Source of the DNA: Candidatus Firestoneibacteriota bacterium | Lineage (GTDB): Bacteria; Oederibacteriota; Muellerivitia; Muellerivitales; Muellerivitaceae | Assembly: GCA_013286205.1 (NCBI GenBank) | Contig: JABDGD010000001.1 | Span: 62,001-126,000, forward strand | Length of the DNA: 64,000 nucleotides | Reading direction: 5' to 3' | Shown: piece by piece, positions 1 through 8,780 of the stretch | Position numbering within the stretch: the stretch's first letter is position 1 | Layout: every line of letters begins with the position of its first letter | Made by a program: the position numbers and the translations under genes | Notes under the pieces: generated by a model | The model's input: only the letters and a program-made list of their open reading frames with translations | The model's database searches: none | What the model was told of the DNA's origin: nothing

Positions 1-2
1 TG

Positions 3-1745
3 GGATATGCCTATGTTTGGGGCACCATGGAAAACGCCACCAGTTTGGTGTCGATGTGCCAGTTATGGAAAAAACTGAACCCTGCCGATACGACCTTCGA
101 CAAAATGGGTACTTTTAACCGCGACTTCCTTTTGGGCAGAAACCCCTGGGGCGTTTGCTTTCTTCAGGGCATGGGTACGGTTTATCCCTTACACCCACAG
201 CACAATGTCGCCATGGCCATCTATCCCACCATTATTACGGGCTGCCCCATTGAAGGGCCTGATACTTATAAAGAGTACAAAAGCCAGGGAATCTCGTTGA
301 GCAACGGCACTGACCCCTATGGTGCTTTTGATAACAATGCCACCGGCGGCGGTTGGTGCTATCACGATGACAATGAAGATTATGTGACCAATGAAGTTAC
401 TTCCAGCCACGCGGCCTGGGTGGTGAATGTGCTTGGTAATTTGGCCGCTGCTTCGTGTTCAGTAGCCACCACGCCAACCAATACGGCTACCAAAACTTTT
501 ACGCGCACTTACACGCCAACAGTAACTTCAACCGCGACGCTCACCTTTACGGCGACGATTAGTTCCACTTTCACGAATACGGTTAGCTCGACCGCGACTA
601 GTACAGCGACTCGAACCATCACGAATACGCCGGCTAATACCATGACACCGACTTTTACGAACAGCATTACCAATACACCCGCTAACACTTCGACATCAAC
701 TTTTACGGCTACGCTGACCAATACATTTACCAAGACCGCGACTCAAACGAGTACTAATACTTATACATCAACGGTGAGCTCAACCTTTACCAATACGCCC
801 TTAACCCCGGTGCCGACCGCAACCGCCACTTTATCCAGCACTTCCACTGGTACGGCCACTTTCACCGCCAGCTTGACCGCCAGCTCAACCAAAACCCTGA
901 CGCCGACAGCGACGAACACTTTAACTTTTACCAGCACAACGACTCATACTTTCACCACCACGCCGGTCTTAACCAATACGTTCACCAATACCGCTACCAG
1001 CACGCCGACCGCGACTTCGACTATGAGTTCGACGGCGACCAAAACCTTTACCAATGTTTTCACGCCGACTGCCACATTCAGCCTGACCGCCACCACGACC
1101 AGTACTAACACCGCCACCTGGACCAATTCCGCTACGGCTACTTGTACCGCCACGCCTACTTTAACTAAGACACCTACCAAAACATCCACCGCTACCTCGA
1201 CCTTTACCACTTCCTTTACGGCTACTTTCACTCCGACTTTTACCCGAACACAGGTTCCGCCGACTAATACGCCGACATTGTCGTCAGGCTGCGCGGGCAT
1301 CCCTAATTGGAACGGTAACTTTGTGGCTTATGCCTCTGGTCAAAAAGTGAATTACAACGGGGAAGTTTATCAATGTCTTCAAGGCCATACCTCCGAACCC
1401 AATTGGATGCCTCCGGCGGTTCCGGCTTTGTGGAAAGACCTGGGCCCTTGCGGTTCCACACCCACTTCGGCGCTTTTAGCTAGCCCGGTAGTTTTCCCGA
1501 ATCCGGTTACTTCCACTACCGCGACGCTGCAATTACCGGTCTCGAACGCGACCAATGTGAAAGTGCAGGTTTTCACCACGGGTTTCCGCGAGATTCAAAC
1601 TGTCGCCGCGGCTCAAGTCGCGGGGGATACCATGGCGATCTCGATGATGGATAAATCGGGCAAATGTTTCGCAAACGGTCTTTATTACTTTGTGATCCAT
1701 GCCAATGGCCAGCGGTGGGTGAATAAGGTATTGGTGCTGCGATGA
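3..1745 (+). CDS. GH9-family glycoside hydrolase (5' truncated by window edge) with Thr-rich linker, CBM5/12-like module and C-terminal sorting-like domain
   Basis: Frame is open to the window start (GYAYVWGTMENATS...). GH9-like C-terminal motifs LLGRNPWG...PLHPQHN and NEDYVTNEVTSSHAAWVVNVLGNLAA. CBM5/12-like [52 protein letters not shown]. Ends NGLYYFVIHANGQRWVNKVLVLR. Confidence 0.85.
   Translation, partial: GYAYVWGTMENATSLVSMCQLWKKLNPADTTFDKMGTFNRDFLLGRNPWGVCFLQGMGTVYPLHPQHNVAMAIYPTIITGCPIEGPDTYKEYKSQGISLSNGTDPYGAFDNNATGGGWCYHDDNEDYVTNEVTSSHAAWVVNVLGNLAAASCSVATTPTNTATKTFTRTYTPTVTSTATLTFTATISSTFTNTVSSTATSTATRTITNTPANTMTPTFTNSITNTPANTSTSTFTATLTNTFTKTATQTSTNTYTSTVSSTFTNTPLTPVPTATATLSSTSTGTATFTASLTASSTKTLTPTATNTLTFTSTTTHTFTTTPVLTNTFTNTATSTPTATSTMSSTATKTFTNVFTPTATFSLTATTTSTNTATWTNSATATCTATPTLTKTPTKTSTATSTFTTSFTATFTPTFTRTQVPPTNTPTLSSGCAGIPNWNGNFVAYASGQKVNYNGEVYQCLQGHTSEPNWMPPAVPALWKDLGPCGSTPTSALLASPVVFPNPVTSTTATLQLPVSNATNVKVQVFTTGFREIQTVAAAQVAGDTMAISMMDKSGKCFANGLYYFVIHANGQRWVNKVLVLR
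465..1285 (+). repeat. Thr-X alternating low-complexity tract (6-bp period, ACN-NNN)
   Basis: Translated [29 protein letters not shown]... with Thr at nearly every second residue. Confidence 0.95.
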
Positions 1746-1756
1746 GAATTTTTGGG

Positions 1757-1787
1757 AAATCACAAAAGTGTTTTTGTGATTTTGTTC
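1757..1787 (+). terminator. Rho-independent-like terminator
   Basis: AAATCACAAAA-GTG-TTTTTGTGATTTTGTT hairpin just after the GH9 stop codon. Confidence 0.6.
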
Positions 1788-2295
1788 ATTTTCGTCTTTT
1801 CTTCGGCGGTACATTTCTGTTTGTATATCTTTAGACCTTCTGGATGAATCCCGTTGCGGATTCTGTAGGCTGGAACTGCTGTAATCTCTCTTCCGTGACT
1901 GGCCTCTTGGGGATATTCTACATCTTGAGGCTAAGCTCAAAATCGTTACGCTGTTACAATCTTTCAACCTGAATTTTCCTATCTTGGCTGACGTTCAACA
2001 GTTGTCGCGTTGTATTGGTTTCACCGGACGCCTGACATCGCCGACATGATTGGACGTTGTGCTGTGAAAATCTGTTTAGGGGTATGGTGGTTAATCCTAA
2101 ATTTTTTAGTTTGTGATTTGGGATAATGTTGCTTGTGCCGTGTGTGTTATGAGGGAAAATGTAATTAAGATATATTTCGGCTGTGAACAGGTTGTGGTTT
2201 TAAGAGTGTTCTCTTCGTAATGGCGTCGCGTGTAAGGAACTAATTTGAGATCGTGGTTATGGGGTTGATTTTTAGAAGCATCTGGTAAATGGCGG

Positions 2296-4053
2296 ATGGA
2301 AAGTCACCCGCTGAAAAGGCGACCAATGGAATTGGTATCTAAATTTAGTTTATCGCCAGTTGCTGATGGGGAAAAACCAGCTGGGAAAAGAACCCTGAAT
2401 ATTGAAAAAATCATTTCTGGGCGGCCTTTTTTTTGTTCTTTTCTAATCACCGTTGTTCTGTTCTCGACAATATTTTCATTTTTTAAGTCCTATTTTCAGT
2501 TAGTGGATGATGTTTATGTTCTCTTATTACTCAAGGGGCAGGGTTTAAGCAACACAGGCTGTGAGTTCAACCTTCTGCAAAATCCCATTCTTTCCATTGT
2601 CTTGAAGCATCTCTATCAACGGCTACCCTCTGTTGAATGGTATAGCTCCTTTTTGATTTTCTCGTTAATGTTTGGCACCTGGGGCATTTTAGCCGCGCTT
2701 CAACTGGGTACGAATGCCTTATTCAAATCGGCTTTATTTATCCTAGGGTCTTTTATTCTGGAAATTCAGTTCGCGGCGGCAATTCAGTGGACGGTAGTGG
2801 CGTCGGTGGCGGGGATGGGCGGTCTTTTGTTGATTGCGGCGGTGTGGAGAAGAGAGAATTCTGAATTTTTAAAGCCCGCATTGGGGCTAGCTTTCGTTTT
2901 GGTCATGATTTCAGTGCTGATACGAACCGACGCTTTTATGTTGATGGTATTGGTGTCGATACCGATGTTCGCTTTCCTTTTTTGGAAAGTTAAGTTTGCT
3001 CCTGCCCGCCAGAAAATTGCCAAGTCGCTCATGGTTATTTCGGCATTCGCGCTGGCCGTGATTTTTTTGGGATGGGTCTATTATTGCCAGAATCCTGAAT
3101 GGAAAAAAGCTAGCGAGTTTTTGGATCACTATGGACATTTAAATGTCCTGCGAAACCCCGTCTACAACGAAAACACCGAGCCTGTCTTTAAAAGCATTGG
3201 GTGGTCTCCGAATGATTTAGACCTGTTTAAAAACCTCTATTTCATGGATTCGGATACCTATAGTTTTGAAAAGATAGATTTATTGCAAAAGTTTTTTCCT
3301 AGATTTACTTTTGATAAAAACCCGAATGAGACTTTTGTGAGAATGTTTTCGAATCCCGGAACACATATTTTGTTGTCGTTTTTATTGGTTGTTTTTTGGT
3401 TTATGGAAATAGAGGTCTTTTCATTTGTTGTGTTGAATTTAGTTTTCACGGGTTTCATTCTTCTTTTTTGCCGATTGTATTTATGGATGCCGCCGCGAAT
3501 TTATATTCCTTGTCTTTTTTATCAAAACGCTATTTTTGTTTTCTTTTCTTTTGGCCAAAACAGAGTGATGGATCTGAAAAAGGCCGCTGTTAAATGGGGA
3601 ATTGCCTTTGGCGTCTTATTTTTGGCTTTTTCTTTATTTGTGGCGCACTTGGGATATGAAGGGAATCAGTATTCCCGCTATTTGGAAACCCAACTGAAAA
3701 AACAGATGAAGGATTTAGCGCCGAGAGAAGATCAATTGTTTGTGACCTGGGCATCGTCTTATCCATACGAAAATATAGCCGCTTTTGACAATGGCGAAAT
3801 TTTTCAGAACTTTAATGTTCTGCCAATCGATTGGTTTCAACGGACGCCGATTACAACCGCTATGTTGAATCGTTTTAGCTTGAAGAACCTTTTTAGGGAT
3901 TTAATGGATAATCCTAAAGTTTTTTTGATTTGTTCACCCCGTCAATGGACTCTTTACCAAACTTACATGAGGGAAAAATATAACCAGAGTGTGAGGTTTG
4001 AGGTTTACTTTCACTCGGACCAATTCAATGTGCTAAGTGTTCGTTCTCATTAG
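2296..4053 (+). CDS. multi-pass membrane protein, GT-C glycosyltransferase-like
   Basis: 585 aa, many hydrophobic segments, early extracytoplasmic acidic pair (LVDDVYVLLLLKGQGLS) as in GT-C enzymes. Confidence 0.6.
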   Translation: MESHPLKRRPMELVSKFSLSPVADGEKPAGKRTLNIEKIISGRPFFCSFLITVVLFSTIFSFFKSYFQLVDDVYVLLLLKGQGLSNTGCEFNLLQNPILSIVLKHLYQRLPSVEWYSSFLIFSLMFGTWGILAALQLGTNALFKSALFILGSFILEIQFAAAIQWTVVASVAGMGGLLLIAAVWRRENSEFLKPALGLAFVLVMISVLIRTDAFMLMVLVSIPMFAFLFWKVKFAPARQKIAKSLMVISAFALAVIFLGWVYYCQNPEWKKASEFLDHYGHLNVLRNPVYNENTEPVFKSIGWSPNDLDLFKNLYFMDSDTYSFEKIDLLQKFFPRFTFDKNPNETFVRMFSNPGTHILLSFLLVVFWFMEIEVFSFVVLNLVFTGFILLFCRLYLWMPPRIYIPCLFYQNAIFVFFSFGQNRVMDLKKAAVKWGIAFGVLFLAFSLFVAHLGYEGNQYSRYLETQLKKQMKDLAPREDQLFVTWASSYPYENIAAFDNGEIFQNFNVLPIDWFQRTPITTAMLNRFSLKNLFRDLMDNPKVFLICSPRQWTLYQTYMREKYNQSVRFEVYFHSDQFNVLSVRSH

Positions 4054-4096
4054 GCTTTTAAATAATCATTGGGTGTTGTGATAAACTGGTTTTGCA

Positions 4097-6175
4097 ATGA
4101 AACAAATCACTTCCTTAAAAGTCGCCTATTCGCCCTGGGTCTTTTTTATTTTGTTTTTGTCAGCTGACCTTCTATTGGTTTTTGCCCCGGTGCCTTTGGC
4201 GGTTGATCTGACAATCCTGCTTTTTGGAATTTTGCTCCCCCTCATAACGGCCCTCTTTTTACTTAAAACACCCGCTTCGACAAAAGAGAAGGACTCCCTT
4301 TTTCAAACGGAATGGCTTGAGATAAAGCCGTGGCTTTGGATGGTCCTGGCGGGTTTATTCGTGGTGACCCGGATTTACAAATTAACCACGCTTCCTTGGC
4401 CCGTACCTGACGATGGCTATGTGGCTTATTGGGCTAATCGACTGGCGGTTCAGGGCGATTGGCGGATGCTTTATGGCAATTCTCACGCCGAACCTTTGTT
4501 CTTCTGGGCGCTTGCGGGTTGGTTCAAACTGTTTCAGCCGACTTTGCTGGCCTTAAAGACCTTCCCGGTACTGGTTTATGTTGGCGTGCTGGCGGCGGGA
4601 TATTTCGCGGCCCGGCAGTACTTTTCGAAGACCGTCTCATTTATAGCACTCTGGTTTTTAGCTTTTAACTTCATCACTCTTTTTATCAATCGCCAGTGTC
4701 AGGCCGCGGGGTTTCTGCTCTTTTTAGAGTGTTTGACTTTTTATTTATTGGGACGTTATTTGATTTTACCGACAGTGAAGCAGGCTAAATTCTTTTGGTT
4801 TCTTGCCTTATGTATCGGAATGGGGTTTTACACTTACACGGCCTGGCCGGTGATTGCGGTGATGGCGGCTTTTCCGATTTTTTGGCGCAAGCGTGACCGG
4901 CTGCCTGACGCGGTCAAAAAGTTAGCAGGTTTCATAGTCGTTCCTCTCGTCGTGATTTTGCCTTTGATTCATGCCCGCGCCTTGCCGGGAGGCGGTTCGG
5001 TTTTTCAACGTTTGTTGTCAGGTCATCAAGGGGGATTGAATTTAGATTACTGGATTGAGTTTTTGTGGAATGGGTTGGGCACCATCAAAGAAGATCCCTC
5101 GAAGTTGGGCTGGCTAAACCCATGTTTGGCGGCGTTGTGTTGGATAGGCGGGTTGGAGTTATGGAAACAGCGTTCCATGTCCATAGCGCGATGGATCTTT
5201 TTAGCGTTTTTGATGTTTTTACTGCCCGGTCTTTTAACAGAGCCAATTGAGATATACCACGTGATCGCGGTCTTGCCCCTGATTTGTGTTTTGGCGGCTT
5301 TGGGGGTTAACGGGCTTCTTTTAAAGACTAGTCTTTCGAAAAATAAAAAACTTCTTCTTTTTCTTTTGCTGGGCGTCCTTTCGTTAGGGTTTGACGCTTA
5401 TCACTATGCGGGCCCCGGACAGCTGCAGGACCCGGCTTACTGGGTTCGTAATCAACGCCATTTGATGCCGGTTGATTTTTCTAGAGCCTATCCATTGTTA
5501 GAAGCGGCTCATCAAAAGGGTGTTCCTTTATTTTTGTTTCTTAATCTGAACGAAAACAATCTGGATCAGACATTGAATGTGGTGACGTCACCCTTTGACG
5601 AGATGGGCCGAACCGCGTTTTTGAAACAAGACAACCAAAAAGCAGTTTTGCTGGTGAACGCCAATTACGAGCCTTTTCTAAAAAAAGAAATGCCTGATTC
5701 AGAGTGGACATGGCTTTCGCCGGATTTGGCTAATGATGATGGCGGCTTGATGCTGGGGTTTGTTCCGGTTAACGCCTCTAACCAGCCAATCTTGGAGCGC
5801 TGGGCCAAAGCCAACGATGTTTTTAAACGCAATAATGACATTTATATGGATCCGGTTTCGGATCAGGCCAATGAGACTTTAAAAGACTTATACGCTCACT
5901 ACGCTATTTTTCAAGGGGATCGATTCTTAGAATCGGTTTTTTGGCAAAAGGTCGCTTTTTATGAGATATACCGTCATCAAATCCCGGAGGCTGTCGCGGC
6001 GTTAAAAAATGGGGTACAAAATGGTTACCCCTCAGCTCAGTTTTATAATCAATTAGGGGAACTGTTCGCTTTTTTTGGAAAGAAGGATGAGGCGGAAGGT
6101 TACTTTAAAAAAGCCCTGAGTTGTCCGGTGAATCGAACGACCGCGGAAGAAAATCTAAAACACCTCCAGTTTTGA
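4097..6175 (+). CDS. GT39/ArnT-like GT-C membrane glycosyltransferase with C-terminal TPR-like helices
   Basis: WPVPDDGYVAYWANRL...HAEPLFFWALAGWFKL (GT-C loop-1 acidic motif), about 10 TM segments. C-terminus EAVAALKNGVQNGYPSAQFYNQLGELFAFFGKKDEAEGYFKKAL is TPR-like. Confidence 0.7.
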   Translation: MKQITSLKVAYSPWVFFILFLSADLLLVFAPVPLAVDLTILLFGILLPLITALFLLKTPASTKEKDSLFQTEWLEIKPWLWMVLAGLFVVTRIYKLTTLPWPVPDDGYVAYWANRLAVQGDWRMLYGNSHAEPLFFWALAGWFKLFQPTLLALKTFPVLVYVGVLAAGYFAARQYFSKTVSFIALWFLAFNFITLFINRQCQAAGFLLFLECLTFYLLGRYLILPTVKQAKFFWFLALCIGMGFYTYTAWPVIAVMAAFPIFWRKRDRLPDAVKKLAGFIVVPLVVILPLIHARALPGGGSVFQRLLSGHQGGLNLDYWIEFLWNGLGTIKEDPSKLGWLNPCLAALCWIGGLELWKQRSMSIARWIFLAFLMFLLPGLLTEPIEIYHVIAVLPLICVLAALGVNGLLLKTSLSKNKKLLLFLLLGVLSLGFDAYHYAGPGQLQDPAYWVRNQRHLMPVDFSRAYPLLEAAHQKGVPLFLFLNLNENNLDQTLNVVTSPFDEMGRTAFLKQDNQKAVLLVNANYEPFLKKEMPDSEWTWLSPDLANDDGGLMLGFVPVNASNQPILERWAKANDVFKRNNDIYMDPVSDQANETLKDLYAHYAIFQGDRFLESVFWQKVAFYEIYRHQIPEAVAALKNGVQNGYPSAQFYNQLGELFAFFGKKDEAEGYFKKALSCPVNRTTAEENLKHLQF

Positions 6176-6307
6176 AATTGCGACTTGGACGGCTTCAAAG
6201 GCCTAATTGTCCATACTTTCATCTTATTTAAGGCTTTTTGATCACTAATGGCTCTGCTCTAATATCTAACGGTGATATTTAAGCGGGTTGGGAAGGCGTA
6301 TTGATCC

Positions 6308-7723
6308 ATGAGCTTTATCTCGTTCTCGTTTCTGTTTTTCTTTCTCCTAGTTTTAGCGGGTCGGGTTTGGTTAGGCCCCCATAAGAACGAAAAACCTTAT
6401 CTGGTCATGTTGTTGGCGGCTAGCCTGGTTTTTTACGGCTCTTTCGTGCCCTGGTATCTACTGCTTCTGCTTTTCACGACCATTGTGGATTATTACGCGG
6501 GTCATAAGATTGCCCAAAGTACATCGCCCGTTTACCGCAAAAGCTACCTCGTTTTGTCTTTGACGGCGAACCTAGGCCTACTGATTTTCTTTAAATACCT
6601 GAACTTTTTATCCGGTCTATCACAGCTGTTATTGAGCCTGTTTCGGGTGCATTTCACCGCGCCGCATTGGGATATCGCCTTACCCATCGGTATATCCTTC
6701 TTTACCTTTCAAAGTATGAGCTACACGATCGATATATATAGAAGCAAGATCAAGCCGGAGAGAAGCTATTGGCGGTTCTTGCTGTTTGTTTGCTTTTTTA
6801 CCCATTTGATTTCGGGCCCCATTGTGCGGGCCAAAGAGCTGCTTTATCAGTTTGACCGTAAGAGGAAGATTCGCTTAAAGGTCTATTTAGAGGGGTTTTA
6901 CTTAATTGTGTCCGGGTTGTTCTTCAAAATGGTAGTGGCGGACAACATAGGGGATTACGTTAACAAATTCTGGAAATACGGCGCGGCGGATAATATGGCC
7001 GCGGCGGTGCCTTTGAGCCTGACCGTTCTCTTTTCCTGCCAGATTTTTTCTGATTTTTTGGGTTATTCCCAGATTGCCATGGGTACGGCTTATTTATTGG
7101 GCTTTAAACTGCCTCTAAATTTTAATAATCCCTACATCGCCAGCTCATTTCGGGAGTTTTGGACTCGCTGGCATATCACTTTGTCGACCTGGATCAGGGA
7201 TTATCTCTATATACCGCTGGGCGGCAACCAGGGCTCGCAGCTCAAGGTTTTTTCGGCACTGATGATTACCATGCTGTTGGCGGGGCTATGGCATGGCGCC
7301 GCTTTGACCTTTATCTTTTGGGGTCTCATTCATGGACTGGCTTTGGTTTTTGAGAGAATTTTGAGGACGAATGGGTTTTTTGAAAAAAAGTCAGTGCTCA
7401 TCAAGGTCTTTTGGTTTGTGGTGGTGCAGGCAACTGTTCTGGTGGGGTGGATCTTTTTCCGGTCTGATAACCTGGGTCAAGCTTCTCGAATTTTTAATAA
7501 TCTATTTAACGGCGGTTTTGACCCGGAAAACGCTTTGGCGATTCTGCCGGGGCTTTGGTTTGTCATTCCCGTCCTCATTTTGCATCTCCGGGCTTTGTTA
7601 ACGGAGCGGGGCTGGATACCCGCGCCCCGAATAGTTGAAAAGGGTTTTGTTGGCGCGCTGATGCTGTATGGACTATTCACTCTTTATGGGAAAACAAATG
7701 CGTTCCTCTATTTCCAATTCTAA
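6308..7723 (+). CDS. MBOAT-family membrane O-acyltransferase (AlgI/DltB-like)
   Basis: SFREFWTRWHITLSTWIRDYLYIPLGGNQGS and LLAGLWHGAALTFIFWGLIHG are hallmark MBOAT motifs. Confidence 0.93.
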   Translation: MSFISFSFLFFFLLVLAGRVWLGPHKNEKPYLVMLLAASLVFYGSFVPWYLLLLLFTTIVDYYAGHKIAQSTSPVYRKSYLVLSLTANLGLLIFFKYLNFLSGLSQLLLSLFRVHFTAPHWDIALPIGISFFTFQSMSYTIDIYRSKIKPERSYWRFLLFVCFFTHLISGPIVRAKELLYQFDRKRKIRLKVYLEGFYLIVSGLFFKMVVADNIGDYVNKFWKYGAADNMAAAVPLSLTVLFSCQIFSDFLGYSQIAMGTAYLLGFKLPLNFNNPYIASSFREFWTRWHITLSTWIRDYLYIPLGGNQGSQLKVFSALMITMLLAGLWHGAALTFIFWGLIHGLALVFERILRTNGFFEKKSVLIKVFWFVVVQATVLVGWIFFRSDNLGQASRIFNNLFNGGFDPENALAILPGLWFVIPVLILHLRALLTERGWIPAPRIVEKGFVGALMLYGLFTLYGKTNAFLYFQF

Positions 7724-8780
7724 ATTCAACCGGATTCGAAACGCGCTCATTGTGTTTGGGATTACTTTTGCCATTTGCGCGGTGATGGGGTTGGCCTTTC
7801 AACAGCGGCATCCTTCAGAAGCCTGGAAGGGAACGCTGCCCGCGGTAGATCCAAACGACAATTATTTGGTGATGGAAGCCTATAACGACCAAGCCTTTGA
7901 TCTTTATCAGCTGTATTACGGCATTGGCGACTCGATTCAAGCGGCCCAAAAGGCCGATGTGTTGATCTTAGGCAACTCCAAACCTTTCTTCGCTTTTCGG
8001 AATGAAGCGGTTAAGGCTTTTACCCAAAAAACGGGAATCAGAGTATTCAATTTAGCGGGATCTTATGGCGACAACCTGGCGTTAGCGAAAGCCTTTATTC
8101 ACCAGTACCATCTGTCGCCCAAGATTCTGGTGATCAATGAAAACCATTTTTTCAGTACCGCGCTGTCGCCTTATGGCAAAGAAACGATTGAAATGGGGTA
8201 TTGGCAGGCTTTAGTGAAAACGATGGAACATCACCTTTCCTGGTTTATCCGTTTCCACCTTCACCAGGTTTTTCCGCGGTTTGCCCTGGGGAAAATATAT
8301 GGCAGTACACCCGTGGTGGAGTACCGGTCTACCCGAACGGGCTGTTTGGCTTTAGAAAACTTCATGCAGGACTACGCTGAAAGCTTAGTGCCGGTAGCGC
8401 ATCAAAGAGTGACTGAGGAAACCCTTACGCCGACTGAGCTGAAGATAGCGCTGGAGTTTAAGAAAGAGATGGCCGCGCAGGGAACTCAAATTATTCTGAC
8501 TAGCGTGCCTTATGGTACGGATGACATGGATCATCTGGATCAATGGGTTCGGGACCCTGAACGGAGAATACTGGTCGCTAAAGCAGAAGAACCCTACGAG
8601 AAGGTGGATGTGACGGCCAAAACACTGGCTTTGCCGTTAATAACGGTGGATTCCACGGGAATGGTAACCTTTGACGGGCGTCATTTAGATGAAGCGAGCG
8701 CCTTGCGGTTTACCCACCTGTTTTTTGACAAGTTTTTAAAAAGTTCTGAAGCCGAACTTCTTTTAAAGGCGAAGCCATAG
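7668..8780 (+). CDS. membrane-anchored SGNH/AlgX-like protein paired with MBOAT
   Basis: N-terminal TM segment, VLILGNSKPFFAFRNEAV (SGNH block I-like). Start may be internal (7686 or 7698). Overlaps the MBOAT gene. Confidence 0.6.
   Translation: MDYSLFMGKQMRSSISNSKFNRIRNALIVFGITFAICAVMGLAFQQRHPSEAWKGTLPAVDPNDNYLVMEAYNDQAFDLYQLYYGIGDSIQAAQKADVLILGNSKPFFAFRNEAVKAFTQKTGIRVFNLAGSYGDNLALAKAFIHQYHLSPKILVINENHFFSTALSPYGKETIEMGYWQALVKTMEHHLSWFIRFHLHQVFPRFALGKIYGSTPVVEYRSTRTGCLALENFMQDYAESLVPVAHQRVTEETLTPTELKIALEFKKEMAAQGTQIILTSVPYGTDDMDHLDQWVRDPERRILVAKAEEPYEKVDVTAKTLALPLITVDSTGMVTFDGRHLDEASALRFTHLFFDKFLKSSEAELLLKAKP

Noticed and set aside
1533-1967. 144-aa minus-strand ORF at the end of the GH9 gene
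   Set aside because: Overlaps the well-supported GH9 3' end and a terminator hairpin; low-complexity Arg/Ser sequence without recognisable domain.
1880-2295. Long intergenic region after GH9 inspected for a degraded transposase or ncRNA
   Set aside because: No recognisable coding remnant, terminal repeats or conserved RNA motif could be supported.
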